Positions 1 through 11,579 of a DNA stretch of 64,000 bases are shown here, piece after piece (positions within the stretch are counted from its first letter, which is position 1; each line of letters starts with the position of its first letter). The position numbers and the translations under genes are program-made. The notes under the pieces were generated by a model that was not told the origin of the DNA, ran no database searches, and saw only the letters and a list, made by a program, of their open reading frames with translations. This DNA is from Paralvinella palmiformis (lineage: Eukaryota; Annelida; Polychaeta; Terebellida; Alvinellidae): the NCBI GenBank assembly GCA_025642065.1, contig JAODUP010001157.1, forward strand, positions 147,501 through 211,500, in the 5' to 3' direction.

Positions 1-229
1 GAAAATCTTATCAACAGACCACATCTAAATTGTCACAGTTCGTCCCCTGTCGTAAAGGTAGAACAGTGTGCTACTGGGACTTGGATATTCAAATTGTTCA
101 TAGTATATCATAGTATATCCATGTCGTGTTTGAGTTATCGGGTTATTATATATTTAGAGATAAAATGGTATTTACGTTTTCTGTAGAATGAAATTCATAC
201 CGATGGAAGGAAGAGGTTAACTCCACCAA

Positions 230-260
230 ACAACAACAATAATAATAATAATAATAATAA

Positions 261-295
<35 letters not shown>

Positions 296-310
296 CAACA
301 ACAACAACAG
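230..310. repeat. (AAT)n / (CAA)n trinucleotide tract
   Basis: AAT repeats with one phase shift near 262, flanked by CAA repeats on both sides. Confidence 0.9.
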
Positions 311-688
311 GAACCATCACAACAACCCCAGCAAATATAACAACAGCATCAACAAAAATACTTATACATATCCCCAACCCCCAACAAAACAACAACAGCA
401 GAGCCATGGGCAAACATACATACATACATGCATACGTATATCTGTATGGTAATTTTTAAGCATTTCCCACCACTCAGCTACCGTTTTGTTTGTGTTCGCA
501 GGTTACCATCGTAACCCGAGGCGTGACAGACAATAAATGTCATTAACAGAAACCATTTTACATCCTAACGAGTAATGAAGAAGACAAATAAATGAGACAT
601 ATGCCATAGAAGATGTCAAAACAGATGGTGTCATGCTATGAGAGGGCAATGACACTGTTCTGTCAACTGTGAGTAAGTGAAACATGAA

Positions 689-690
<2 letters not shown>

Positions 691-730
<40 letters not shown>

Positions 731-1230
731 CTTACACAGAATGTGTGTGTGTGTGTGTGTGTGTCTGTCTATGTGTATGCACGTGTGTATGTGTGTATGT
801 GAGGGAATTTGTGTGTTTGTGTGTATGTGTGTTTGTGTGTGAGCATTAATTTAAGTTATTGATATTACGGTGAGTGGATGTTCATCTTAGCTGTTTGAAA
901 ATCTCAATCGTTTCTGTCCAATCTGTCTGTCCGTCTGTCAGTCTGTCTATTGGTATCTGCTCGGTTTATCTGTCCCTGTTTGTCTGTCAGTTTACCTATT
1001 TATCTCTGTTTTGTTTATCTGTGCCCATCTCTCTGTCTGTTGCCTATTTATCTGTCCTATGTTTATCTATCCTCGTTTGCCTGTATTTTGTTTATATGTC
1101 CGTGTTTTATCTCTACGTTTGTCTAGTTCTCTCTCCTCTGGTTATCTGTCCACGTTTTGTCTGTATATTTGTTTATCTGTCCTCGTTCGTCTGTCTGTCT
1201 GTTTATCTGTCTCCGTTTTTCTCTATGTTT
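691..1230. repeat. (AT)n, (GT)n, then degenerate CTGT-rich tract
   Basis: (AT)n to 729, GT-rich sequence from 742 to about 842, and TCTGTCTG/TTTATCTG words from about 910 to 1225. Long + strand frames here are translations of the repeat. Confidence 0.85.
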
Positions 1231-1489
1231 CGATTAAAGTTGCTGATTTATGTTTGAAAATGACCTATTCCATAAGCACGTGGTTAATCTTATTCATTCT
1301 CATCTCGATGCCAGTCATTTCGCACCCTCCCACTTCGTGCCACAGCCTCGTGCTCATTCGTATCGCGCATTCCGATCCATTCTATTCGTACCCAATCGCG
1401 TCAAGTACGCACTCCGCTATGCCAGCCGTTACAGCACAAATTAATTAACCGCACAAAAACAGCACAGTTTCAGGTTAAGGAGGAATGAC

Positions 1490-2640
1490 TTATGGCGACA
1501 TCTGTCGGCCACCTCCGGCGGCGCTACGCCATCGCTTAGCCAGGTCTCAGGTGTTCGGATTGTGGCAAATTAGCGGTACCATCAATAGGAGAATATTACC
1601 CGGGGAGTAGGATTTTTGTTGACGGCGGAGCTTCGGCGGGCGACAATTAGCCGTAAGATATCAATCCGGCGGCTCGTCGAAAGGACATCCGGCAATAATC
1701 TTCGGACTCCCCCCCCCTCCGATGGGCCGCTGCTGAACCGACCGAAGGGCTGGGAAACGGTATCGGAAATAAGCCGATATTCCGCGGCTGAGGAGCGTGT
1801 CTTCTCGGCAAATGGCTTGATTGGCCTCGAAGGATAATGGACCAAGGACGCCATCGGTCTAATGACTAACGGCCGGACGTCGGTGTAATGTCCGAATCCG
1901 ACGCGTCGCCGCCTTATGGAGTCTAATACGACACATGCCAAATGCTTCTGATATCCCGGTGGAAATCGCACCAAATCATTGTCGGAGTTCACCGGATAGA
2001 GGGCCTCAAGGTCGACGCCAATCAGTCGTATTCTGTGTATGCTCGGTGTCCGCGATACGCGACGCGGCCGGGACGCTCGCCGACGCGATGCCGTTAGCTG
2101 GGAGCGGGCGGCGGGAGGCTTCCGGTACGATGTGGCCAGTTCGTAGAAGGCCGTGCTATCTATAATTATGATCCGGCCGTCTATGACATGGATTACTGAT
2201 CCATGTGACACGAATGCAGCGCGGTTAGGGCCCTTTGCCCTCGACTTCCAACCGACATTACACTCAGCCGGATCAGCCGTTATAGCTGTCGTGAATCAAA
2301 TGGCCTTATCCTTCCCGAATTAACCCATTCGCGATACTTTTACGCGTCGAATGTCAACGGGAAGGATATCCATTTGGCGTACAATGTCCCGCTGTGTTAT
2401 ATCTTCCCGGATTGATGATGGGATGTGTTTAAGCGGCTTGAAGTATTGCCGTTTCTGCGCCTGCTGCCGTCGGTGATGATACTGATCGCTGACTTACATC
2501 AGCAAATCCCTACCTTCGTCCTATTCCCACAATCGACCAAAGCACACAAACGGGTTAAGTATCGCCCGTTGTTGGTCACTCTGATTTCAATTGTACCCGA
2601 GTTTTAGGTACCAAGTTATAACTGAATTTTTCATTAAAGG
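1490..2640. other. CpG-rich unique block without a supported gene
   Basis: This stretch is richer in CG dinucleotides than the flanking AT-rich sequence and has no simple repeats. A 209-codon open frame on the - strand (2211-1582) begins with GTG, has no useful ATG, no recognisable domain and an Arg/Ser-heavy composition, so I do not call it. The block contains a perfect 8-bp inverted repeat at 2186-2206 and the longer hairpin at 2297-2376. It could be a regulatory region or an unrecognised non-coding transcript. Confidence 0.4.
2297..2376. other. Imperfect hairpin, about 80 nt (pre-miRNA-like or fold-back)
   Basis: The arms pair in three blocks: CAAATGG 2297-2303 with CCATTTG 2370-2376; ATCCTTCCCG 2308-2317 with CGGGAAGGAT 2358-2367; and CATTCG 2326-2331 with CGAATG 2348-2353. 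A 16-base terminal loop and small internal loops separate them. Size and shape are compatible with a microRNA precursor, but I recognise no known seed. Confidence 0.45.
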
Positions 2641-2734
2641 TAACTTTGACTTCCACAGGCATCGTCAATATTAGTAAACTAATGGTACCAATCCATTTTG
2701 CATTTATTTGTAACTAGGATGATAATGATCGATG

Positions 2735-2882
2735 CTAAATCGGCCGAGGGACCTCTAAATGTAATAAAGGGAAGTCAAAGATGAAACACCCTTCAGATAT
2801 GACCACGCCGAGATTCGAACTCGGGTGGTAGTGATCTGTAGTCCAAAGGCGTTATCGGTTAGACCTCGGAGGCACTTATATT
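2735..2882 (-). repeat. tRNA-derived SINE, family 1
   Basis: Read on the - strand, a tRNA-like head has an A-box region (CCGAGGTCTAACCGATAACG) and the B-box GAGTTCGAATCTC. It is followed by a tail containing ATATCTGAAGGGTGTTTCAT and a diverged GGTCCCTCGGCCGATTTAGC. The same head and tail occur at 3862-4015, 19545-19683, 34130-34225 and 55905-56005, which defines it as a dispersed element and not a tRNA gene. Confidence 0.75.
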
Positions 2883-4330
2883 TGTAACTAGGAAAGATAA
2901 CATTGAAACAAACTGTTGAAGGGGCAACCTATTCTAGAAATACATTAACTCCGTTTGATAATATATAATGAAAATTGGGATGAGACATTTCCTTGTTGAC
3001 CTTGTGACCTTTACGATGGCACGGTCTTCGATGATGGGTACTGACATTGTTATTGTTTACTGCTTTTTATCAACTTGGCCTGGATAAAATACAGCAATAT
3101 GTTGTCAACGAACGATATATTAAGAGAAACAATACGTTACCATGGGCTTTATTTACGCCTTTATAGGCCGAAAACAATCTTGAATTTGGTGATTAGTAAT
3201 GGCTCGATATATCCTATAGGATGGAACTGAATGACTTCCTATCTTAAGTGGCCAACCTATCTGGGAACAAAATCGCTGACGATGGTTGATTTTACCAAGT
3301 GAATTTTGCTACGTCACGGCAACTCGTGGAATGTCTAAACTATGTATAAGTTGTACGTTAATTTATATCTATCAGGTATACGGCATATCAATATATATAT
3401 ATATATATAATATCGTCCAATAGTGTATTAAACGATAGACTGGTTGACCATTTTTCCACAGACGTTCATCCTATGTTGCAAATAATCAATTTAAGCGCAA
3501 CTGTTCAACGGCTGATGTTGATATGTTCGATGCTTCGTATCAATAATTCTTTAACTGTCAACCTTCATGTCATATTTAATATTAGTATATTTCGTCCACA
3601 GTGAAGGTTGGTTAGGTTACACGATCAGACACGTTTCGCCTCATTAGGTACCCATTAGGTATCAGTAGGATGACACGATAATTTATAATTGGTTATGATT
3701 ATCATGTCGGTAATTAGTTCTATCCGATGATGAGTCCATAAAAATAAATAAACAACAAGCTAAGAGTATACCTGATGTTTAGCTGATAACAACTATCTTA
3801 CCTGGTCAAAGTGAGCTTCGCTCGTAAAAAATGTTGATGTTTTTACGGACACGCTTGTGTGCAAGGCAGGCTAAATGGGCCGAGCGACCTCCAAAGGTAA
3901 TGAGGCGAAGTAAAAGCTAAGAAACACCCTTCTGACATAGCCCTGGCGGGGTTTGAACCCATGGTGCCATAGATCTGAGGCCAATCGCGCTACCGGTCGG
4001 GCCATGGAGGCGCCCCAGAGCTTTACTCGTAGACTACTGAATAAGTGACAATGACTCAAACCTAATCTAGATAATGGGATTACATCGCTGATTGTCTAAC
4101 CTTCCACGACCAGATAAAGGCTGTATAATCATACGTGTACGCCGTCTGGTAAGATACTGGTAGACACCGGGAATTACAGCTAGGACAGCTAGGACGGCTA
4201 GGACAGTATGAGTTGTCGTATTGGAGCTACACGGCGCTGACAATTGTCCTATTTCCGTTTGTGTTTTTGTTTTGGTCCAACGTGAAGGCCGCCATTTATA
4301 ATTTGTCTGTCCAACGTCAACTTGAAATAA
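2882..4330. other. Intergenic or intronic AT-rich sequence, no gene seen
   Basis: Apart from the SINE at 3862-4015, this stretch has stops in all frames at short intervals and no splice-flanked exon I can recognise. A short (AT)n lies at 3390-3409. Confidence 0.5.
3862..4015 (-). repeat. tRNA-derived SINE, family 1
   Basis: The head on the - strand reads GCCTCCATGGCCCGACCGG with a B-box GGGTTCAAACCCC. The tail contains GGTCGCTCGGCCCATTTAGC, reading into GCCTTGCACACAAG. It is one of the better preserved copies of the family. Confidence 0.75.
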
Positions 4331-4389
4331 TGATATTAGTGTTGGTGTAGAAACGAGCGCTTATTAACATCTAATTGTACTGTGGTTAC

Positions 4390-4804
4390 TACTAAAACTC
4401 CCCCTCCTCCTCCTCCCACTCCTCCCGCCCCCCTCCTCCTGCCACCCCTCCTCCTCCTATTACTACTACCAGTACTTCTACTACAATAACAACAAAAACT
4501 ACAGCAGCAATAACAACAACAACAACAACATATATTACTACTACTACTCCTGATCCTAGTACTACTATTACTACAATAATAACAATGGCAAGAACAACAA
4601 AAATAGCAGCAAATACTACTACTACTACTACTACTACTACTGCTACTGCTACTACTATTACTACTACTACTACTACAATAAATAACATCATTGGGGCCAG
4701 TACTGCTACTACTAGTACTATCCCTTAATGAATTAGAACTAGTAATTTCCGTAATATATTTTATTAGTACTGTTACTACTATCATAATTATCATAATCAT
4801 CATC

Positions 4805-4849
<45 letters not shown>

Positions 4850-4850
4850 G
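4390..4850. repeat. Trinucleotide-rich region (CTC, TAC, AAC, ATC)
   Basis: CTC-, TAC/ACT-, CAA- and ATC-type trinucleotides fill this block, with an (ATC)n run at about 4798-4850. The frames through it are homopolymeric Met, Ser, Val or Ile and are not genes. Confidence 0.9.
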
Positions 4851-5028
4851 TCTTTGCTATCGATGTTTCTGATGGTGCTCTATTAAGGTTGATATACCCA
4901 ATAGAGATAGTGTCATTCTGTCCTTGTGTTTATATCAACAAATTATGTATGATCAAAACTAATTGACAGATCTGTGTCGGTATTTTTAATTCAATAATAA
5001 ACGACAGGAAACGCGATGAAAGCAGTAA

Positions 5029-5290
5029 AAGCCCCAACAGTCGGGTTTGTCACAACAGTCAATATGGTCCCAGCAATCAGGATCATGACAGTCAGAACAG
5101 TCACAATAGTCATGACAGTCTCGAGATGACAACAGTCACATCCTTTATTAGGGCGAGGTTGGGTATGACGATTAGAATACCCCCACAACAATCACAACAG
5201 TCAGAACAGTCACAAAGGTCTCAACGTTCGCAGAAATCACAGAGGTCGCGATGGTCAGGACAGTCACAACAGTCGGAACAGTAACTGAAG
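5029..5290. repeat. Degenerate 9-bp tandem array (consensus CANAACAGT)
   Basis: ACAGTCA-type nonamers recur with a 9-base period, clearest at 5190-5285 (CACAACAGT, CAGAACAGT, CAGGACAGT, CACAACAGT, CGGAACAGT). Substitutions are frequent, so the array is old. Confidence 0.7.
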
Positions 5291-5379
5291 ACACATTGCA
5301 GCAGTCGTAGCAATTACAGCAGTACTTTTAAGTATCAACAGCTAAACTTGCAGCAGAAGATGAACAATTTGTAATAAGT

Positions 5380-5570
5380 CAAGGAAGCTCTGGTGATGCA
5401 ATAATTGGAGCATTGCCCTGCAAACCTCCAGATTGCAGGTTCGAATCCAACCAGTATATGTGTTTGTGGGATGTTTATTTTAGGAGTCAGCCTCGTCCAT
5501 ATTTCTCAGGCGTAACCACGGGTCAGACTAAACAACTCAACCCAACTCCACCCAAAAATAAACCAAGTCA
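5380..5570 (+). repeat. tRNA-derived SINE-like element
   Basis: TGGTGATGCAATAATTGG resembles an A-box region and GCAGGTTCGAATCC is a B-box. A body with TCAGCCTCGTCCATATTTC follows and then an A-rich end (CCCAAAAATAAACC). I found no second copy in the window. Confidence 0.5.
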
Positions 5571-6453
5571 AAACGAATGAATACCAATATAGAAGGCCCC
5601 CGTTTTTTCATTATCTATCTATGCAAATGATATTTGGTGAACTGTGAAATTAATGCCGATAATGCTTATTAGATGTATGAATATTATATTGTTCGCGGCG
5701 ATTGCCAGCCGTTTTCCGGGATCCGAAACCGGGAAACTATTTGAATAATGCCGCTGATCGAATCTTACACCAGTGTCTTAACTTTCCTCGGCCAATTTGT
5801 TTGCCATCACGAAGACCCGACCGATCGTCATCCAGCTCATGAATAACCGACTGAACTCTCCCACTGCTCGGCTCTAGATCCGGAACAGGGCAAAGGACGG
5901 CCGAATTTCGATGCGTTCGGAAAAGGTCAAGTATCGGATTACCATAAGCTACGACCCGACGCACTGATTCCGATCTGGGGGCCGACTTTTGTTTGCCTAT
6001 TGGATGTTCGGGATTGGGTGCCTATCGCTAGTGGTCTTTTCTATGATTGATGAGGTTTCCGGCGACAAATTAGTTTGCGAGCCGCCGTAGAATTAGCGGG
6101 CTCTATACAGAAATGGTAATCAGCGGGGGGGGGGGGGAGATGGAAACAATAACGAAACTCTCAAACACATGTCGTGACAAAAAGCGCTACTAAATAAAGA
6201 AATGTTCCGTTTGTCCTAGTAGCTCAAAAATAGGGAACTGCATAGAAATTGCATAAATGAACGGGGTAAATGGAAGTAGACTGAAAATTAAAATACTGTT
6301 ATATAGAATGGTGTCATATAAAGCTGGATATGGCGATTAATATTCTAGAAAATTAGAAGCGTGAGGAAAACTGTTTTAATTTTTAATCTATTTCCATTAA
6401 TTAAAAAGTAAGACTTGAGAAGAGAGCGAGAGGGGACGTGGAGCAGGAGAAAG

Positions 6454-6455
<2 letters not shown>

Positions 6456-6518
<63 letters not shown>

Positions 6519-6539
6519 TAGATAGATAGATAGACAGCC

Positions 6540-6575
<36 letters not shown>

Positions 6576-6610
6576 GGACGGAGGGACGGACGGACGGACG
6601 GACGGACGGA

Positions 6611-6658
<48 letters not shown>

Positions 6659-6661
6659 GGA
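6456..6661. repeat. Compound microsatellite (AT)-(GATA)-(GACA)-(GGAC)-(CA)-(GA)
   Basis: (AT)n 6456-6516, GATA to about 6534, GACA to about 6571, GGAC to about 6610, CA to about 6628 and GA to 6661 follow one another almost without spacers. Confidence 0.95.
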
Positions 6662-8000
6662 GAGAGAGACGGTTAATGTAGTTATTGCTATATTTAAACC
6701 CCGATCTCATATTCACTCGTTTTCTTAATATGCGCTTGAAACTGTGTCATAATTTGTATTAATAATTCGTAAATTACCGATATCCTGTGACATTTATATC
6801 CGGGTATCGCCCACACAATCATTCCCCAGTGATGGCCTAAGATAGTCTGATCTCATTAGGCAATCAGCGGCGGATGGGTGTCATGTTTCGCATTCAGCAG
6901 TTCACTACAGCACGCTTTTGAAAGGTAATAATGGCAAAGGAAAAACATTGCTAAATTTCTGATCCGCCGGGGATGAGGGAAGGACGTGCAGTCGTGTTTC
7001 TATCCTAGCTAAAGACCGAGCCACGCTAGCCATCCTTCTCACACCCACTCGAACGCCTCGGCGAATGCGGAGGTACCATTCATATTGAGACACTGCCATT
7101 TGGCACGATGTCCTGTCCTATTTCAAAGGCTCATTGTTCGGCCTCTCGCAGAATGCTAGAACAGAATAGACAATATGTCTGAGGTTAGCCGGGAAACACA
7201 TTTGCTCTTCAGGCCGAGTACTATACGCGCCATTTAACAAGCGCGCCCCGCTAAAAGACGGCATCGTCCAACATAGGTTACTCTCCAACGCCGAATACCT
7301 GCCAACAGATCCAAAAGAAGCGGCCATTTTACGTCGGACCTATAATATAAATGCCAGTAACAAAACCCGGCAGCAACAAGGCCAAGAAAGAAGGCGCAAT
7401 CGTTCCTATGGCACGGTAACAATGGCACGACAGCTAATTACGTTAAAGGATTTTCGTGAGGAATAATCACGCTCCATTTGGGAATAAGACAGAATCAGAT
7501 CGTGTATAATAATAATAATAATAATGGTACAGCAACGAGGGGACAAACGGGCGAGAGGGCGATTTTAGGATGGCAATGACCAGCTTACGGTGAAAGGCCG
7601 CTTTATAGCATATACGTACGACGGAGAGACACGTGGAATTGATGGAAGGAGTCGGCGTGAGGCGAGGGGATAAAAATGGGCCATCATTCTTCGGTATTAA
7701 GCCGACCGCAGAGCATCGGAGGAGTAAGGACGGGGAGTTGGCCAGCGAGCAGACGTGTCTTATCGGGAAACTCCGACCAACAGGGGGCAATAGATCACGT
7801 GGGCAATGGCTGCCACGAACGGTCTAAATATGGCCAACGACGGGGGGTGCTCGTTCTAAGCGCGTAATCAACCCCGGCAGGTAACAGATACCTGCTGTAA
7901 TTAATGGCAAAATACGCCTAGAACGTTACCAGTTTAGATCGTGGGCATTAGGAAGCGAGCGAGAAGCCAGAAAGTTGGACAGAGTGATACACAGACAGAA

Positions 8001-8039
<39 letters not shown>

Positions 8040-9480
8040 GAGATAGACCGACCGACGGACCGACGGACCGACCGACAGACCGATCGACCGACTGATCGGC
8101 CAACTGACTTATATACTAACTGACTGACCGACTGATCGACCGACCGACTTATATACTAACTGACTAACTGACGAACAGACTATCAAACAATCTGCTCGGA
8201 ATAAAGGCCCAGCGGAATATTAGTCAGGTGCAGCCAACTATTGCCATTGCCAAGGAGAATCTTGTTAGCCGAATGGAACTCTTTCGCTCGCCGTGTCCGC
8301 TTTAATATGCGATTGTATACGGGCCAGACTAGGTGAAGATGAGTCCCCATTGTCACGTTAAGCGATGTTTCTCGGCCAAGTGCAACGAATAAATGATTCG
8401 CAGCCAATTAGATCCAGATGTCTGGCACTACAAAGCGACATACGACGCCAAACATTCGGATAGAAAGCTATTCTAACCAATGCCCTAATTGGGGAAGAAT
8501 TGCTCAGCATTAGTACGTCTGTGGTACCCCAAAGCCCTGGATATCCGATGTGACCCCCCCCCGTCCCCTAATCCCGCTCGTCCGTCGCGAAAATCTTGTT
8601 CCGCCTCGCGCATTGACTGACATTATCAACAAACGACACAGCGACGTGATTAAAGTACGGTCGTATAAATCTGTGTGTTACGGATGTGTTTTGTGTGCAT
8701 CTCTCGATTACAGATAAACACATCAGTCGCTAAAAGGCGCCATTCCGTCCAGTGGTGCACATGTTCGGGGTACGCGTTGTCGTGCTGCATTCTTTATCGA
8801 AGGCGCGTATCGCTTCTTCATAAGACGAGATATGCTACCATGGTTACCGTACAGATGAGGATGTCTCCGGTCTGGCACGACGTTCGGGTTAATTACAATA
8901 ATCACTTTGGACAGAAACACCAACTAATTAGATTAAGTGTGTCTGCGTGTTTCAAAAGTCGCTCTTTGAGTGCCTTGCTGTTTAGCGTTACTTTATCCCC
9001 GTAAGATATCCTTTGCATTCTGGAATGGGAAGTGGAAAGGAAGAAGTACACGCGCACGCAGGCAAAGAGAGGATGGTTAAATATTAATGGATTGTTGTCG
9101 CTTCGTAGTGAAAGTGTATTGCTATTTTTCTAATTTATTTAAAAGGTTAGCTTAAATTGAAGATCTGCAAAATGGATAATACTTTGCGTTTCTAATCTGG
9201 ACACTATAAATAAAGTTGATTTTTGTTGCTATGGTGACATAGCGAGACGGCGTTCACTATCCGGCGAAAGATATCTCTATTTTATCCTATTTATTATGAA
9301 TGGGTACATTATTTGTCGAAAGAGGCCGCCACCTATTGAATTAGCATAACGTTCATTTAAACCAAAGGACGAATAAATAATTTGGTTATTGTGAACACTT
9401 TAGGAGATAGACAAAATTTAGGGACAAGTTAAACAGATGGAGTAAGATCGACAGAATGTCAACAATCAATCAAAACTCTG
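6662..9480. other. CpG-containing unique sequence, no gene seen
   Basis: The base composition is more balanced than in the right half of the window, and many TAATTA/CTAATTAG-type words occur (for example near 7890 and 8923). Frames of 60-109 codons show no recognisable domain and overlap on both strands. The profile would fit intronic regulatory DNA; that is inference. Confidence 0.4.
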
Positions 9481-10650
9481 TCTCTCTATCTCTCTACCCC
9501 TCCCCCCGCGTCGTCCCAGCTCTTTGTCACCGCTTTCTTTATTGGTATATATCCGCATTATCCGCCTTCAATAGTCGATTCCTGTCATAAAGATTCGGAT
9601 ACTACAGAAGGATATTTATTCCATACATCCAGGTCGTATTCCGTCCAGTAGCTCCGGATTTCTCCTGTATCCAGTACGTGGCAAATCGATCGAGAATTGA
9701 ATTGGAGATCGTCACACATCGAGGCAGTGTATGTGATTATACATCGCTCGATAGAGGTAGATTACATGTTATGGAATCTACCTAACGGTTTAACCCATAA
9801 TAACATGTGATCGGGCCAAGATCCGATGTATGTATGGACATCGATCTTTCGAAAGGGGACTACCACTTCTAGTAATCGCATTGTTGATGGACGATTATGC
9901 GTCAGTCGAGTGTGTGAACATATTGTGTTTGGTATGTGTAACGGGGCAATTACTTGTTTTTAAAGTATAGTTCGCCTATTGGGTATTATGCATACACGCA
10001 TTTGAAGTTCTTGCTTTATGTCTACGATGTGTTTATTGTGCGCATGTATTTATTGTTTGTCACGATGTAGTTGTCCTTCCCGACAACGAAGCTGAAATCA
10101 TCCATCAGTTACATCGATGTATCGTAGCGTTATATTTGACAGCGGAGCACAACCTTGGCCATTGTAGTTGCGGTGAGACGTAGCTTTATCCCGGAGATCG
10201 CGTCGACTCGATTCTATACGGAGAAGAGACATTGCGTAATCCTTATTGAGCCAGACAGGATTAGTCCCCGGTCACACTTCTGATCCGGATCGAGTCCTAT
10301 GCTGGCTAGTGTCCATTATGATGGAAATTGCTAATTAGCCACAGGTACGAATCTAAAAATAGTTGTGGACTTAACTAAAATTTGACTTTTCCATGTCGTG
10401 CATATACCAATGTTACCTGATTAACAACGTGTCTGGATCAGAATGTTATTATTGATGGTTTTATATATTGCGTTTAATTGGAATGGTATTACCAATAAAA
10501 ATGTGACATGGTAGTAAAGTTTAAATCTCGCTCTCTCTCTCTCTCCCTTTATCTCGCTTACGCGGCACAAGATATAACCTCAATAAATTAGAGCATTATA
10601 TAAATCTTTGCAGCTATTATACACTTTATTTTAGCGAAGGGATTTTCCAC
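9480..10650. other. Unique sequence, no gene seen
   Basis: There is almost no simple repeat content apart from a short (CT)n at 10531-10546. It carries the hairpin at 9739-9831 and several ATCGAT/TCGATG words. No coding signal was found. Confidence 0.4.
9739..9831. other. Imperfect hairpin, about 93 nt
   Basis: ATACATCG 9739-9746 pairs with CGATGTAT 9824-9831. GATTACATGTTATGG 9760-9774 pairs with CCATAATAACATGTGATC 9795-9812, with one mismatch and a small bulge. The apical loop is about 20 bases. The surrounding unique sequence (9.5-10.4 kb) lacks simple repeats. It may be a structured RNA, a regulatory palindrome or an old fold-back element. Confidence 0.35.
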
Positions 10651-10656
10651 TCCTTA

Positions 10657-10711
<55 letters not shown>

Positions 10712-10833
10712 GTGTGTGTGTGTGTGAACATGCACTTCAAATAAGATATTGGCTCATTAGTTATGAATTGTATGGAGAACAAAGAGGCAGACAACGATTT
10801 ATTATAATTACATTTCGGTTCATGCAGTTTTAT

Positions 10834-10926
10834 CTTGCCGAGAAGGGGATTTACTTCTTGTCGAGAAGGGGATTTACCTGTAATGTTACTTCTTGTCGAG
10901 AAGGGGATTTACCTGTAATGATCTAC
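10834..10926. repeat. 35-bp tandem repeat, about 2.6 units
   Basis: CTTGTCGAGAAGGGGATTTA recurs at 10857 and 10892, with a shorter first unit at 10834. The spacer CCTGTAATGTTACTT is present in the complete units. Confidence 0.85.
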
Positions 10927-11309
10927 CTAGACGGCACCTTAATAACTGATCACGAAACTTAATATATTAGGTCCTATACGGTTAATTGGATACAATGACA
11001 TCTGTCTCGGATTAGGTAAGCATGTTCACGAGGTGGAAAGATTGTTGGACAATGATCATTATGGGCTGACTTCCTTATAATATGCCGGATAATGATCATT
11101 ATTGACAGCCTTCATTATCATAGGTCTTAATATGAGGACGAACCGAGTGCGAAAGGTGAGGTTTGGCTGTAGCATATTAACTGTATTCTGTCTTAGAAAT
11201 TATAAATACGACAAAATGTATCATGTCAGTGATGCTGCTTTATCTAGCCATTGGTATGTATACCCAAGCTTCAATAGATACCCCATGCACGGCTTTATAT
11301 TTAGTTAAA

Positions 11310-11575
11310 CTGACTGGCTGACTGATTGATTGACTGAGTAGATGACTGACTAGATGACTGCCTGACTGACTGACTGACTGACTGACTGACTGACTGACTG
11401 ACTGACAGGCTGATTTACTGACTCACTGACCGACTGACTGACTGACTGACAGACTGGCTGAATGACTGCATGGCTGACTGGCTGTTTGGCTGACTGACTG
11501 ACTCACTGACTCACTGACTCACTGACTGACTCACTGACTGATTCACTCACTCACTCACTCAATCAATCAATCAAT
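11310..11575. repeat. (TGAC)n / (CTCA)n tetranucleotide tract
   Basis: TGACTGAC with scattered substitutions, becoming ACTCACTC and then AATCAATC at the 3' end. Related tracts lie at 7991-8180 (GACA/GACC), 20762-20803 (GAGT) and 29458-29512 (GAGT). Confidence 0.9.
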
Positions 11576-11579
11576 AATA

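Noticed and set aside
1582..2211. 209-codon open frame on the - strand
   Set aside because: It starts with GTG, lacks an ATG near its start, has an Arg/Ser-rich composition expected from CpG-rich non-coding DNA, and overlaps other open frames on the + strand.
4336..4848. Poly-Ser/poly-Met frame on the - strand
   Set aside because: It follows trinucleotide repeats only; other frames give poly-Val and poly-Ile.
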